From assembly GCA_944368215.1 (NCBI GenBank), contig CALVWX010000017.1:1-32688 (forward strand): DNA of 32,688 nt, in the 5' to 3' direction. The DNA is from an uncultured Clostridia bacterium. Lineage in GTDB: Bacteria > Bacillota > Clostridia > Christensenellales > Borkfalkiaceae. Shown piece by piece: positions 25,387 through 32,637 of the stretch. The notes beneath the pieces were generated by a model. That model searched no databases and had not been told where the DNA came from. It saw only the letters and a list, made by a program, of their open reading frames with translations. Within the stretch, counting starts at the first letter, position 1. Every line of letters begins with the position of its first letter. A program made the position numbers and the translations under genes.

Positions 25387-26673
25387 TCATCCTAATATTT
25401 TATTTACGGCGTCCGACAGACTCGCGCACCGCAAGTCCGCTCTCTCATCGTCGCCTATAACCGCAGTCTTGCATCCGCCGTTTATGCCGCACAGGACGTC
25501 GTTTTCACCGTCGCCTATCATCCAGCTTTGAGCGAGGTCGATATTAAAATCTTTCGCCGCTTCAAACAGCATGCCCGCCTTGGGTTTGCGGCACCCGCAA
25601 TCTGTTTTCAGTTCGGGTATTTCGCCTTCATATCCCTTGTGCGGATGATGGGGACAATAATAAATACCGTCCACATATGCGCCGTCCAACCCCAAAAGCG
25701 TCTCCATCTTATTGTGTATTTCGTCGAGCTCTTCCACCGTCACTTCGCCGCGGGCGATAACGGGCTGATTGGTGACAACAATGGCGAGATAACCACTTGA
25801 ATTAATTCTTTTTATTGCTTCCGAAACACCGTCAATCAGCTCGAAATCGTCTATGTCTCTTAAAAAACCGACATATTTATTAATTGTGCCGTCGCGGTCG
25901 AGAAATATGGCTTTTTGTTTCCTTTGAAGGTTTTTGCCCTGAACTATGCCGCATTTAAAATCGCGGCACACGCTTTCATACCTGTCGGGCGTACCCATAT
26001 CCTTGACGTATTCGGAAGAATCGTAAACAAACATCTTGCCCGTTCCCGAGAGAGGCTTTAAAATCTGTCTGTCGAGGTCGACCTTTGCCGTTGTGATCTC
26101 CTGCTCCAGAACTACGGGGGAAATTACATGCAGGCCGGCATTGACGCGGTTTTTATAATACGCGGGACGGACATCCTCTTTAGTAAGCCATTGTTCGACA
26201 GCGCCGTTTTTACCGGCGATTATCAGCCCGCTGTCGTAAGGGTGAGAATTCGGGTGAGTAAACAGCGTGACTAGGCCGCCCTTGGCTTTATGGTAGTCTA
26301 CAAACCTGTTGAAATCTATATCGAAGACGGCGTCCGCGTTGAGAAGAAGAAAGTCTTCCGTCAGCCTATCCTTGAGCCTGAACAATGCTCCCGCGTTGCC
26401 GAGAGGTTCGCGTTCAAAATAATATTCAATATTGACGCCGAAGGGCTTGCCCGTTGCCGGAGATACGCCGCGTCCGTCGCCGAAGTAATCCATTATTATA
26501 TTGCCGAGATGGCTGACTGTCAGTATGAGATCGGTAAACCCCTGCGAGCGCAGGCATTCTATTTCGCGCTCGAGCACGGGCACGCCGTCTATTTTTATCA
26601 TAGGCTTGGGGATATCGCTGGCGACAGACGAAATTCGCGTACCCTTGCCCCCGGCCATTATAACTGTTTTCAT
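25387..26673 (-). CDS. HddC-GmhB fusion: heptose-1-P guanylyltransferase plus heptose-1,7-bisP 7-phosphatase
   Basis: 428 aa, two enzymes in one chain. Residues 1 to about 235 are a nucleotidyltransferase (MAGGKGTRISSVASDIPKPM, LLLNADAVFD, YVKDMGTPDRY), matching HddC. Residues about 253-428 are an HAD phosphatase: FLDRDGTIN with Asp259/Asp261, TNQPVIARG, the GmhB-type Zn site Cys340, His342, Cys359, Cys361, and IGDGENDV. The C-terminal half removes the 7-phosphate from heptose 1,7-bisphosphate; the N-terminal half then forms GDP-D-glycero-alpha-D-manno-heptose. These are consecutive steps, so fusion makes sense for channelling or balanced expression. It stands 3 nt after hddA with only a weak ribosome site, suggesting coupling. 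A strict ADP-heptose path is less likely because HddA, not HldE, is present. Confidence 0.9.
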   Translation of the reverse strand: MKTVIMAGGKGTRISSVASDIPKPMIKIDGVPVLEREIECLRSQGFTDLILTVSHLGNIIMDYFGDGRGVSPATGKPFGVNIEYYFEREPLGNAGALFRLKDRLTEDFLLLNADAVFDIDFNRFVDYHKAKGGLVTLFTHPNSHPYDSGLIIAGKNGAVEQWLTKEDVRPAYYKNRVNAGLHVISPVVLEQEITTAKVDLDRQILKPLSGTGKMFVYDSSEYVKDMGTPDRYESVCRDFKCGIVQGKNLQRKQKAIFLDRDGTINKYVGFLRDIDDFELIDGVSEAIKRINSSGYLAIVVTNQPVIARGEVTVEELDEIHNKMETLLGLDGAYVDGIYYCPHHPHKGYEGEIPELKTDCGCRKPKAGMLFEAAKDFNIDLAQSWMIGDGENDVLCGINGGCKTAVIGDDERADLRCASLSDAVNKILG

Positions 26674-26676
26674 AGG

Positions 26677-27690
26677 TTACTTTTCGCGCCTGGCGTTGGG
26701 ATCGTAAAATTCAGCGGAATAATAAATTACGCGCGTACCGCTGTTTTCAAATTCAAAGGGGACATGCAAAAGATTATGCATGGCTTGCAGAACAGCATTG
26801 CGTTTTTCGGGCTGGACATAGAAAAGCAGGAACCCGCCCCCGCCCGCGCCGAGAAGCTTACCGCCCAATGCGCCTGCATTTACGGCCTTTTCGTACAATT
26901 CATCGATGGAGCCCGTCGAAATTTTACTTCCGGTCTGGCGCTTCAGCCGCCATGTTTCATCGAGCAGTCGGCCGAAATCGTCAAGATCACGGCTGTTGTT
27001 CGTAAGCACTTTTTCTGCTTCGTCCACTAAGGCGAGCATTTCCCTTAACTGCGTTGTTTTATCTTTTATCGCGGCGCCGGTGGCCTGCTGAATTTCAGAA
27101 GAAAATCTTGTAAATCCGGTAAAGAACAACAAAAGATTGTCGTTCAGCATCTTCTTGCGTTCGGGCGAGATAATTACGCGGTTTACCTCGTAGTCGTCGC
27201 CGTTGAAAGTAATTTTATTAAAACCGCCGAAAGATGCGGCAATCTGATCCTGCCAACCGCCCGCCTCGTTGCAAAGCTTTCTTTCAAGGAATATAGCATC
27301 GTCTGCAAGTTTCTTTTTATCTGCATATCTGCCTTTGAGGCAATAGAAAGCGTTCAGCAATCCTACTGCAAACGAACTGCTTGTCCCGAGCCCCGTGCGT
27401 GCGGGGAGATCGGCTTCGTAAGTGATGCGCAGCTCGTGCATATCCAGCATTTTCATTGCGTTGCGTATGAGCGGATGCTCAATATCGTCGACCGCGGTCA
27501 CGCGTTCGATTTTAGCATAGCTGGCTTCGGTGGTATAGTCGAAAAAGGGCGGCAAATGACGCACGTTTACATAACAATATTTATCGAACGTCGTCGACAA
27601 AACGGCCCCGCCGTTTTCCCTGAAAAACTGCGGCATATCCGTTCCTCCGCCAAAAAAAGACATTCGGAATGGTGTTTTGGTAATTATCAT
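26677..27690 (-). CDS. hddA: D-glycero-alpha-D-manno-heptose-7-phosphate kinase
   Basis: 337 aa GHMP kinase. N-terminal KTPFRMSFFGGGTDMPQFF is typical of HddA; the ATP loop LPARTGLGTSSSFAVG lies at 95-110; a late GALGGKLLGAGGGGF closes the site. It phosphorylates C1 of the heptose 7-phosphate to the alpha 1,7-bisphosphate, the step that commits to the GDP-heptose route. Ribosome site AGGAGAT lies at a good distance from ATG 27690. First of the heptose genes, 18 nt after the initiating transferase gene. Confidence 0.94.
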   Translation of the reverse strand: MIITKTPFRMSFFGGGTDMPQFFRENGGAVLSTTFDKYCYVNVRHLPPFFDYTTEASYAKIERVTAVDDIEHPLIRNAMKMLDMHELRITYEADLPARTGLGTSSSFAVGLLNAFYCLKGRYADKKKLADDAIFLERKLCNEAGGWQDQIAASFGGFNKITFNGDDYEVNRVIISPERKKMLNDNLLLFFTGFTRFSSEIQQATGAAIKDKTTQLREMLALVDEAEKVLTNNSRDLDDFGRLLDETWRLKRQTGSKISTGSIDELYEKAVNAGALGGKLLGAGGGGFLLFYVQPEKRNAVLQAMHNLLHVPFEFENSGTRVIYYSAEFYDPNARREK

Positions 27691-27708
27691 GTGATATCTC
27701 CTGCTATC

Positions 27709-28440
27709 TCACTTTGCTCCGTCGCGTTTTATGACGGAGATTATTGTTTTGAAAATTATTTTTAAATCGAACCAGACCGAACAATGATCCACATAATAGA
27801 GCTCAAGCTTCTGACGCTCACCGCTTTCGTAAGTGACGTTGCTCCTGCCGTTTGCGCCCCACCAGCCAATCATTCCCGGCTTAACCGAGAGGAGCTTAGA
27901 TGCCGAATGACCGTATTTCTCTATGACTTCTTCCTCCATCAGCGGGCGGGGGCCGACGACGGACAATCTGCCGACGAAAATATCCCATACCTGAGGCAGC
28001 TCGTCAAGCGACGTCTTGCGCAGAAATTTACCTACTTTTGTGATGCGCGGGTCGTTATCTATTTTGAATTCACGCTTATACTGTTCAAGCTGTTCAGGCG
28101 TAAGCATATCTTCAAGCTTGTCTGCATTTGGTTTCATGCTCCTGAACTTGGATATAAAAATATGCTTGCCGTTTTTGCCCATGCGCGGATGTTTATATAT
28201 AACCTTGCCGCCGTCGCTGAACTTGACGACAAGCGAAAGAATTATAAACAGCCACGAGAAAATTATTAAAAACAACCCGGACGAAACTATATCGAATGTT
28301 CTTTTTATAAAAAGATATCCGCATCTTTTTTTGAATTTTTTTTCGCCTGTCTCATTCCCGCAAGCAGTAGCGATAGCCTGAGCCCCCGCCTCCGTTGTCG
28401 AAGCGGCAACTTCATCCTTATTTAAATTTTCTTGCATCAT
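27709..28440 (-). CDS. Initiating undecaprenyl-phosphate sugar-phosphate transferase
   Basis: 243 aa. The start at 28440 (MMQENLNKDE) follows AGAGG at a normal distance; a reading from 28488 has no ribosome site. After a polar N-terminus of about 45 residues comes the bacterial sugar transferase domain (PF02397): KRTFDIVSSGLFLIIFSWLF is the re-entrant membrane helix, then FRSM, TSLDELPQVWDI and RLSVVGPRPL, ending near the C-terminus. It loads the first sugar phosphate (often galactose, glucose or N-acetylated sugars) onto undecaprenyl phosphate at the inner membrane face. As first gene of the operon it marks a Wzx/Wzy-type pathway. The lack of extra N-terminal helices places it with the short PglC/WbaP C-domain type. 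No clear promoter was found just upstream. Confidence 0.92.
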   Translation of the reverse strand: MMQENLNKDEVAASTTEAGAQAIATACGNETGEKKFKKRCGYLFIKRTFDIVSSGLFLIIFSWLFIILSLVVKFSDGGKVIYKHPRMGKNGKHIFISKFRSMKPNADKLEDMLTPEQLEQYKREFKIDNDPRITKVGKFLRKTSLDELPQVWDIFVGRLSVVGPRPLMEEEVIEKYGHSASKLLSVKPGMIGWWGANGRSNVTYESGERQKLELYYVDHCSVWFDLKIIFKTIISVIKRDGAK

Positions 28441-28533
28441 ACGTAACCTCTTAAATCTTTCATAAATAAAAAAGCGCACATTTAACAACTATGCCGCAAA
28501 ATAAGCTTTCACGGCGATATATTAAAGTACGCT

Positions 28534-28558
28534 AAAACGCCCGCGCGTGCGCGCGAGC
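28534..28558 (-). terminator. Possible terminator between the small membrane gene and the glycan operon
   Basis: GCTCGCGCG/CGCGCGGGC stem on the minus strand (28558-28550 with 28547-28539, one G-U pair, tight loop) followed by GTTTTAG. The short T run suggests leaky termination, so the upstream promoter may feed the operon. Confidence 0.5.
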
Positions 28559-28572
28559 AGGAATATAATGTT

Positions 28573-29049
28573 TTAAGAGTTTTGCCTTACAAAAAGGCGG
28601 AGAACAGACGGAACGACGGAACAACGCTCCCGATCGGATGTACCCCCTCGGCCGATAGCGTCCGGGCACGACAAAGCGGCGCTTTTCTCCGCGCATATGC
28701 AATCATCGGGACGGCAACTGCTTACGGCAAAGCCGAATACCGTAATGGCAAACAGAACCGTGACCTTTATTGTCTGTTCAATATCAGCAAATAAGCCATA
28801 TTGCGCGACAAATCTGAAACCGCCGGCCGCATTGGCGCGCACGAACTTATCCGAAATTTCGCACATGGGGGAGGAATTTGACATTATGCAGGCAGTGCAA
28901 AGCAACCAGAATGCCAGAAAATAAAACACGCCTACAAGAGTGCGCTTTATAACTTTTATGCGCACCTTAATCCTGTCTATGGCCAGACCTATGCAGACGC
29001 AGAGAATTCCCGCTGCGACAGCGATAAGCATCGCAACCATTTCTACCAT
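28573..29049 (-). CDS. Small membrane protein of unknown function
   Basis: 158 aa; I do not recognise the family. The start at 29049 (MVEMVAMLIAV) is chosen for its strong GGAGG site 5 nt upstream; the region farther upstream in frame is occupied by the gene's own promoter. Three hydrophobic segments are visible: about 1-24, about 35-55 (GVFYFLAFWLLCTACIM) and about 94-110 (VTVLFAITVFGFAV). The C-terminal 45 residues are polar with several cysteines. It lies upstream of the initiating transferase on the same strand, with a partial terminator between, so a role in polysaccharide assembly is possible but unproven. It could also be unrelated. Confidence 0.6.
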   Translation of the reverse strand: MVEMVAMLIAVAAGILCVCIGLAIDRIKVRIKVIKRTLVGVFYFLAFWLLCTACIMSNSSPMCEISDKFVRANAAGGFRFVAQYGLFADIEQTIKVTVLFAITVFGFAVSSCRPDDCICAEKSAALSCPDAIGRGGTSDRERCSVVPSVLRLFVRQNS

Positions 29050-29137
29050 TGCATCCTCCACAAATTTACCGAAAGTCCCTGACGGACTGCCGAAAGCGGC
29101 GTGTAATATCGGCTTACCATATTTTACCGCTGAGTAT

Positions 29138-29166
29138 ATAATACTACCAAATCCAACCTTTGTCAA
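29138..29166 (-). promoter_or_regulatory. Promoter of the small membrane protein and perhaps the glycan operon
   Basis: Minus strand TTGACA (29166-29161), 17 nt, TATTAT (29143-29138). It leaves a 5' UTR of about 80 nt before ATG 29049. Confidence 0.8.
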
Positions 29167-29370
29167 TAAATGTTAAAGCAAAAGGTCGAAATATGCAAAC
29201 ATAAACTATTTTTGTCGGATTTTGTCGGCAAAGTTTTGCCGGAAACGGCCGTTTTCTGCCGCCGAAGGCAACTATCCGTTATATTTCAGTTTGTGAAAAA
29301 TTTATATTATTATCAGCTTTGCCGCCTAAAGCCGCGAATGGCGCGGCTCGGCCGAAATTTGCGATATGAA

Positions 29371-29399
29371 TTGCCAATTCTTATAAAATCATGTATAAT
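29371..29399 (+). promoter_or_regulatory. Promoter of the lysR pseudogene
   Basis: TTGCCA (29371-29376), 17 nt, TATAAT (29394-29399) with an extended TG two bases before. It lies about 35 nt before the ATG at 29434. Confidence 0.75.
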
Positions 29400-29433
29400 A
29401 CTTCCGAACAGACATTTGCGCGGAGGTTTTTTT

Positions 29434-30312
29434 ATGGAATTCAGGGTGCTGAAATATTTTCTTACAGTCGCACGCGAGGAAAACATGACCAAGGCGGCGG
29501 AGATATTGTACATTACCCAGCCTACGCTTTCGCGGCAGATTGCCGAACTTGAAGAAGAAATAGGCACGCCGTTGTTTGTGCGCAGCAACCGAAACGTGAC
29601 TCTTACGGACGCGGGGGTATTACTGCGCCGCAGGGTGGAAGAACTGCTCGCCATAGAAGAAAAAATCAAAGACGATTTCAGCAAACACAGTCAGACCTGC
29701 GGCAACGCTTCAATAGGCATGGCGGAAGCCACGTCGGCCAATACGGTGGCGGATATCATTGAGATATTCCGCCGGAAGTACCCTCAGGTCAAATTTGATT
29801 TGTATACGGCGATGGCCGATCAGGTTCTGGAGCGCATCGATAAAGGCATCACAGATATCGGCTTTTTACTTGAGCCCATAAACGTAGATAAATACGATTT
29901 TGTGCGGCTGCACGACTGAGAGCGCCTCGGCATCCTCATGCGGGCCGACTCCCCCCTCGCCGCCAAAAAGGAACTGATGCCTGAAGATTTGCTCGGCCTT
30001 CCCCTGATTGTTCCCATGAGGCGCGAGTTGCAGCAGAATACACGCAGCGCCCTCGGCTCCGTCTATGACGAATATGATATAATCGCCACATTCAATGTGG
30101 TCAACAACGCACTGTTGCTTGTTGAACGCGGCATCGGATATGTATTGCTCGTTGAGGGAGCCGCGCAATATCACCGCAATCCCGACCTTTGCTTCCGTCC
30201 CCTGAAAACGGCTCCGCCCATGCACTGCGTTGCCGTGTGGAAAAAATACCAGCCGTCCAATCAGGCGGTATCGCGCTTTATCGAAGAGCTTGCAATGCTC
30301 GGGGAGCATTGA
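29434..30312 (+). pseudogene. LysR-family regulator interrupted by an in-frame TGA
   Basis: The ATG at 29434 (MEFRVLKYFL) follows CGGAGG. The winged helix-turn-helix is intact: MTKAAEILYITQPTLSRQIAELEEEIG. The effector domain begins normally, but codon 162 (29917-29919) is TGA. The same frame then continues for 130 codons with good family sequence (ERLGILMRADSPLA, GIGYVLLVEGAA) to TGA at 30310-30312. Family members commonly have Trp, Lys or similar at that spot, so one base change (for example TGG to TGA) explains it. The whole frame would give 292 residues, a normal LysR length. Other genes here use TGA as stop and TGG for Trp, so recoding is unlikely. The first 161 residues could still be made and could bind DNA. 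A sequencing error is the alternative. Confidence 0.85.
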
Positions 30313-30324
30313 CGCCATAAAGGA

Positions 30325-30361
30325 ATAAGCATTTCACTTTTGCACAGACTTTATATATAAT
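30325..30361 (+). promoter_or_regulatory. Promoter with shared upstream motif, copy 1 (pap2)
   Basis: ATAAGCATTTCACTTTTG (30325-30342), with TTCACT (30333-30338) 17 nt before TATAAT (30356-30361). The same 18 nt and the same spacing to TATAAT recur at 31083-31119. Confidence 0.65.
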
Positions 30362-30363
30362 GC

Positions 30364-30397
30364 GGGTGTAACCTTTAAAGGTTGCGCCCGTTTTTTT
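30364..30397 (+). terminator. Intrinsic terminator between lysR and pap2
   Basis: GGGTGTAACC (30364-30373) pairs with GGTTGCGCCC (30380-30389), two G-U pairs, TTTAAA loop, then T7 (30391-30397). It begins just after the -10 box of the pap2 promoter, so it should stop read-through from lysR while pap2 transcripts, starting inside the left arm, escape. Confidence 0.75.
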
Positions 30398-30408
30398 GGA
30401 GGAGCAGG

Positions 30409-31042
30409 ATGGGCATATTTGAAATATGGGACAGGACCGTTGCCGGTTTTGCCCACGGCGTACTGCAAAGTTGCGGCGCTTTTGCCACGCCGTTTTTTAT
30501 GCCCGTCAGCGTTCTTGGAAACGGCGGAGCCGCATTTATTGCCGTTGCAATAATTCTTTTGCTGTTCCGCAGAACCCGCAAAGCGGGAACGGCGGCGCTT
30601 TTCGCCCTGATGTTCGGTGCAATATTGACAAACCTCATACTCAAAAACATAGTCGCAAGGGAGCGTCCTTTTACCGATGAAGGTTCAATTTATTACATTT
30701 ATTGGCAAAATGCGGGCGGGCAGTCTGGCGGCGGGCGGATATTCCTTCCCGTCCGGGCACACAACGGCGGCGACGGCCTTTGCCGCGGCGCTGTTTATCG
30801 AGGGAGACAAAAGATATTCATGACTGTTTCTGTTCATCCCGCCGCTGATGGGTTTTTCCCGCATATATTTTGCCGTGCACTACTTTACCGACGTGCTGGC
30901 CGCCTTTGTCGTCGGCGCCTGCGCCGCCGTTGCGGCCGTGTTGCTTATAAAACTGCTGACAAAATCCGCATACTTTTCGGCTTTTCTCAACGCGAAAGGA
31001 ATTATCGGATTTATTCAATCGACACGCATGAGGAAACAATGA
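30409..31042 (+). pseudogene. PAP2-family membrane phosphatase, frameshifted and with a stop
   Basis: The ATG at 30409 (MGIFEIWDRT) has GGAGG upstream. The first frame gives a membrane protein up to motif 1, KNIVARERPF, and YIYWQNAG. At about 30711-30722 (TGCGGGCGGGCAG) an extra base shifts the frame. The family continues one frame over with motif 2 (FPSGHTTAATAF) and, after an in-frame TGA at 30821-30823, motif 3 (SRIYFAVHYFTDVLAAF) to the end at 31042. All three phosphatase motifs are therefore present but not in one frame. A TGG to TGA change fits the stop (RYS-stop-LFLFIPP). Functional relatives dephosphorylate lipid phosphates such as undecaprenyl pyrophosphate or phosphatidic acid. At least two lesions make sequencing error less easy than for lysR, but not excluded. 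Confidence 0.85.
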
Positions 31043-31082
31043 GCTCGCCGCAATGCCCCGCCGGCATGGCAGCTGCCGCAAA

Positions 31083-31119
31083 ATAAGCATTTCACTTTTG
31101 ACGGACGATGATTTATAAT
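31083..31119 (+). promoter_or_regulatory. Promoter with shared upstream motif, copy 2 (merR)
   Basis: ATAAGCATTTCACTTTTG (31083-31100), with TTCACT 17 nt before TATAAT (31114-31119). Identical in layout to the copy at 30325-30361; the sequences between are otherwise different. Confidence 0.65.
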
Positions 31120-31148
31120 ATTGGCAGACAGGTTAAGAAGGTTGTTGT

Positions 31149-31483
31149 ATGACTTTGCAGGAAATGGAAAAATTTACGGGACTGCCCGAAGACGAGCTGG
31201 AAAGTTATTATTCGGAAGGTCTGATAGGGCGCGAAAAAGAAGGCATCGCGGTTTTCGATTGGCAGGACGCGAAAGATACAGGTCTGATACGGACGCTGAA
31301 GGGTTGCGAAAGACCGCCGCAGAGCTGCGCGATTTTTTCTGCCTTGTGCGACAGAACCAGATTTTACAGGCGACAAAACTTTTATGCGGGCTCCGCGCAA
31401 GGTTGCTGAAGAGCATTCATGAAGGGCAGTCTTCGTTGGATACGCTCGACTCCATCATCCGCGTAACCGAACATAAAGCCTGA
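31149..31483 (+). pseudogene. MerR-like regulator with a frameshift
   Basis: The ATG at 31149 opens MTLQEMEKFTGLPEDELESY, a MerR-type helix-turn-helix start, then GLIGREKEGIAVFDWQDAKD and LIRTLK. Near 31297-31306 the frame must slip by one base; the family-like sequence then continues in another frame (LRKTAAELRDFF, RQNQILQATKLL, LDTLDSIIRVTEHKA) to TGA 31481-31483. Joined, it is about 111 residues, the usual size for small MerR proteins next to oxidoreductases in Clostridia. The effect looks like one lost base. The ribosome site is weak. It may once have controlled the downstream flavodoxin and alcohol dehydrogenase genes. Confidence 0.75.
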
Positions 31484-31494
31484 GGAGGATGATT

Positions 31495-31677
31495 ATGAAA
31501 GAATGCACAGTTGAAACTCGTCCTACGCAGGAGGTTGCGCAGGACAAGGAGGGACTTATGACAATGTATAACCTCGGCAAAAACATGGCATGGCTTCTCA
31601 GATGCATCGAACTCAGCAGACAGAACGGCATATCCGTTCCCCAAAATAAAAAATTATTGACAAATTTTATACGGTAA
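31495..31677 (+). CDS. 60-aa ORF resembling a flavodoxin-reductase C-terminal tail
   Basis: The ATG at 31495 has GGAGG (31484-31488) at 6-nt spacing; the site overlaps the merR stop. The sequence has the segment MYNLGKNMAWLLRCIE and ends LLTNFIR. From memory, this pattern is seen at the C-terminus of clostridial flavodoxin-like NAD(P)H-dependent FMN reductases, which often sit between a MerR gene and an iron alcohol dehydrogenase. Here the flavin-binding part is absent, so this is either a remnant with a good start or an independent small protein. The TAA stop overlaps the ribosome site of the next gene, as in a tight operon. Confidence 0.55.
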   Translation: MKECTVETRPTQEVAQDKEGLMTMYNLGKNMAWLLRCIELSRQNGISVPQNKKLLTNFIR

Positions 31678-31689
31678 GGAGGCAAGTTA

Positions 31690-32637
31690 ATGGAAAATTT
31701 TGTTTTTGAATATCCCACAAAAGTATACTTCGGCAAAGGCGCGGCAAAGCAGTACCTTGCTGCCGAACTTAAAAAATACGGCGATACGGTAATGCTCGCC
31801 TACGGCGGCGGTTCGATAAAAAAGAACGGCATATATGGCGAAGTTACCGCCATTTTGCAGGAGAGCGGAAAGAAGATTGTTGAGTTCGGCGGGGTGATGC
31901 CCAACCCCACTTACGCCAAAGTTCAGGAAGGCGCCCGCCTTGCAAAAGAAAACGGCGTTGACCTAATTCTTGCGGTAGGCGGCGGCTCGGTTACCGACTG
32001 CTGCAAAATAGTCGCCCTGCAGGCAAAGACCGATGAGGACGTCTGGACGGCAGAACTTCAGGAGGGCAGATTTCCAAAACCGGACGGCGCGCCCATTCCC
32101 CTCGGGGCAATCGTCACCGTTTCGGGAACGGGCAGCGAGATGAACGCCGGAGGCGTAATAACAAACGAGCAAAAAAATATAAAAACGGGACTTTTCGGCG
32201 CCGCGCCCAGGTTTGCCGTACTCGACCCCGCATATACGATGAGCGTTCCGTTTGCACAGGTAATGTCGGGCGCGTTCGACACCCTCTCCCACGCGATGGA
32301 AACGTACTTCGGCTATACCGACGAGGATAACGTGTCGGACGATATAAACGAAGCCGTAATGAAGAGCACCATTCGCAATATGCGCACGCTTTTAAAGGAC
32401 CCTAACAATTATACGGCGCGCGCCAACCTCATGTGGGATTCGGCCATGGCGGAAAACGGCCTTTTGAAGCTCGGAAAAAAGACGGATTTCCATGCGCACA
32501 TGATAGAGCACCAGCTCGGCGCATATACCGACTGCAACCACGGCATGGGGCTCGCAGTTATTCAGCCCGTATATTACCGCCATATCGTAAAAGAAGGTCT
32601 GCCCAAGTTCGTGCGCTTCGCCCAGAAACACCTTTGA
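31690..32637 (+). CDS. Iron-containing alcohol dehydrogenase (YqhD/butanol dehydrogenase type), C-terminally short
   Basis: 315 codons to TGA at 32635-32637, while family members have about 385-390. AAGGAGG (31676-31682) lies 7 nt before the ATG. The N-terminal domain is complete: FEYPTKVYFGKG, YGGGSIKKNG, and NAD(P)-binding VGGGSVTDCCK at 97-107. The metal ligands of group III dehydrogenases are all there with normal spacing: Asp197, His201, His270 and His284. The normal text runs to KFVRFA (about 311) and then stops, losing the C-terminal helices. The following 51 bases give no clear continuation in any frame before the window ends. The chain probably cannot fold normally, so it may be a pseudogene. 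Intact relatives reduce aldehydes to alcohols with NAD(P)H in fermentation. Confidence 0.82.
   Translation: MENFVFEYPTKVYFGKGAAKQYLAAELKKYGDTVMLAYGGGSIKKNGIYGEVTAILQESGKKIVEFGGVMPNPTYAKVQEGARLAKENGVDLILAVGGGSVTDCCKIVALQAKTDEDVWTAELQEGRFPKPDGAPIPLGAIVTVSGTGSEMNAGGVITNEQKNIKTGLFGAAPRFAVLDPAYTMSVPFAQVMSGAFDTLSHAMETYFGYTDEDNVSDDINEAVMKSTIRNMRTLLKDPNNYTARANLMWDSAMAENGLLKLGKKTDFHAHMIEHQLGAYTDCNHGMGLAVIQPVYYRHIVKEGLPKFVRFAQKHL

Larger units (their letters stand above)
29050..29433. other. Divergent intergenic region
   Basis: It holds the minus promoter at 29138-29166, the lysR promoter at 29371-29399, and between them a small hairpin (AGCCGCG 29330-29336 / CGCGGCT 29342-29348) and repeated TTTTGTCGG motifs near 29210-29230. 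A LysR-type T-N11-A operator could be here, but none is clear. No gene is seen. Confidence 0.5.

Noticed and set aside
29050-29166. Extending the small membrane protein to a TTG start at 29166
   Set aside because: That TTG is part of the TTGACA -35 box of its own promoter; the ATG at 29049 has a strong ribosome site.
29917-30823. TGA read as Trp (alternative code) or selenocysteine in lysR and pap2
   Set aside because: Several intact genes here end in TGA at normal family lengths (gmhA, rfbF) and Trp is otherwise TGG; no SECIS-like hairpin or Sec-protein context is seen, and pap2 also has a frameshift.
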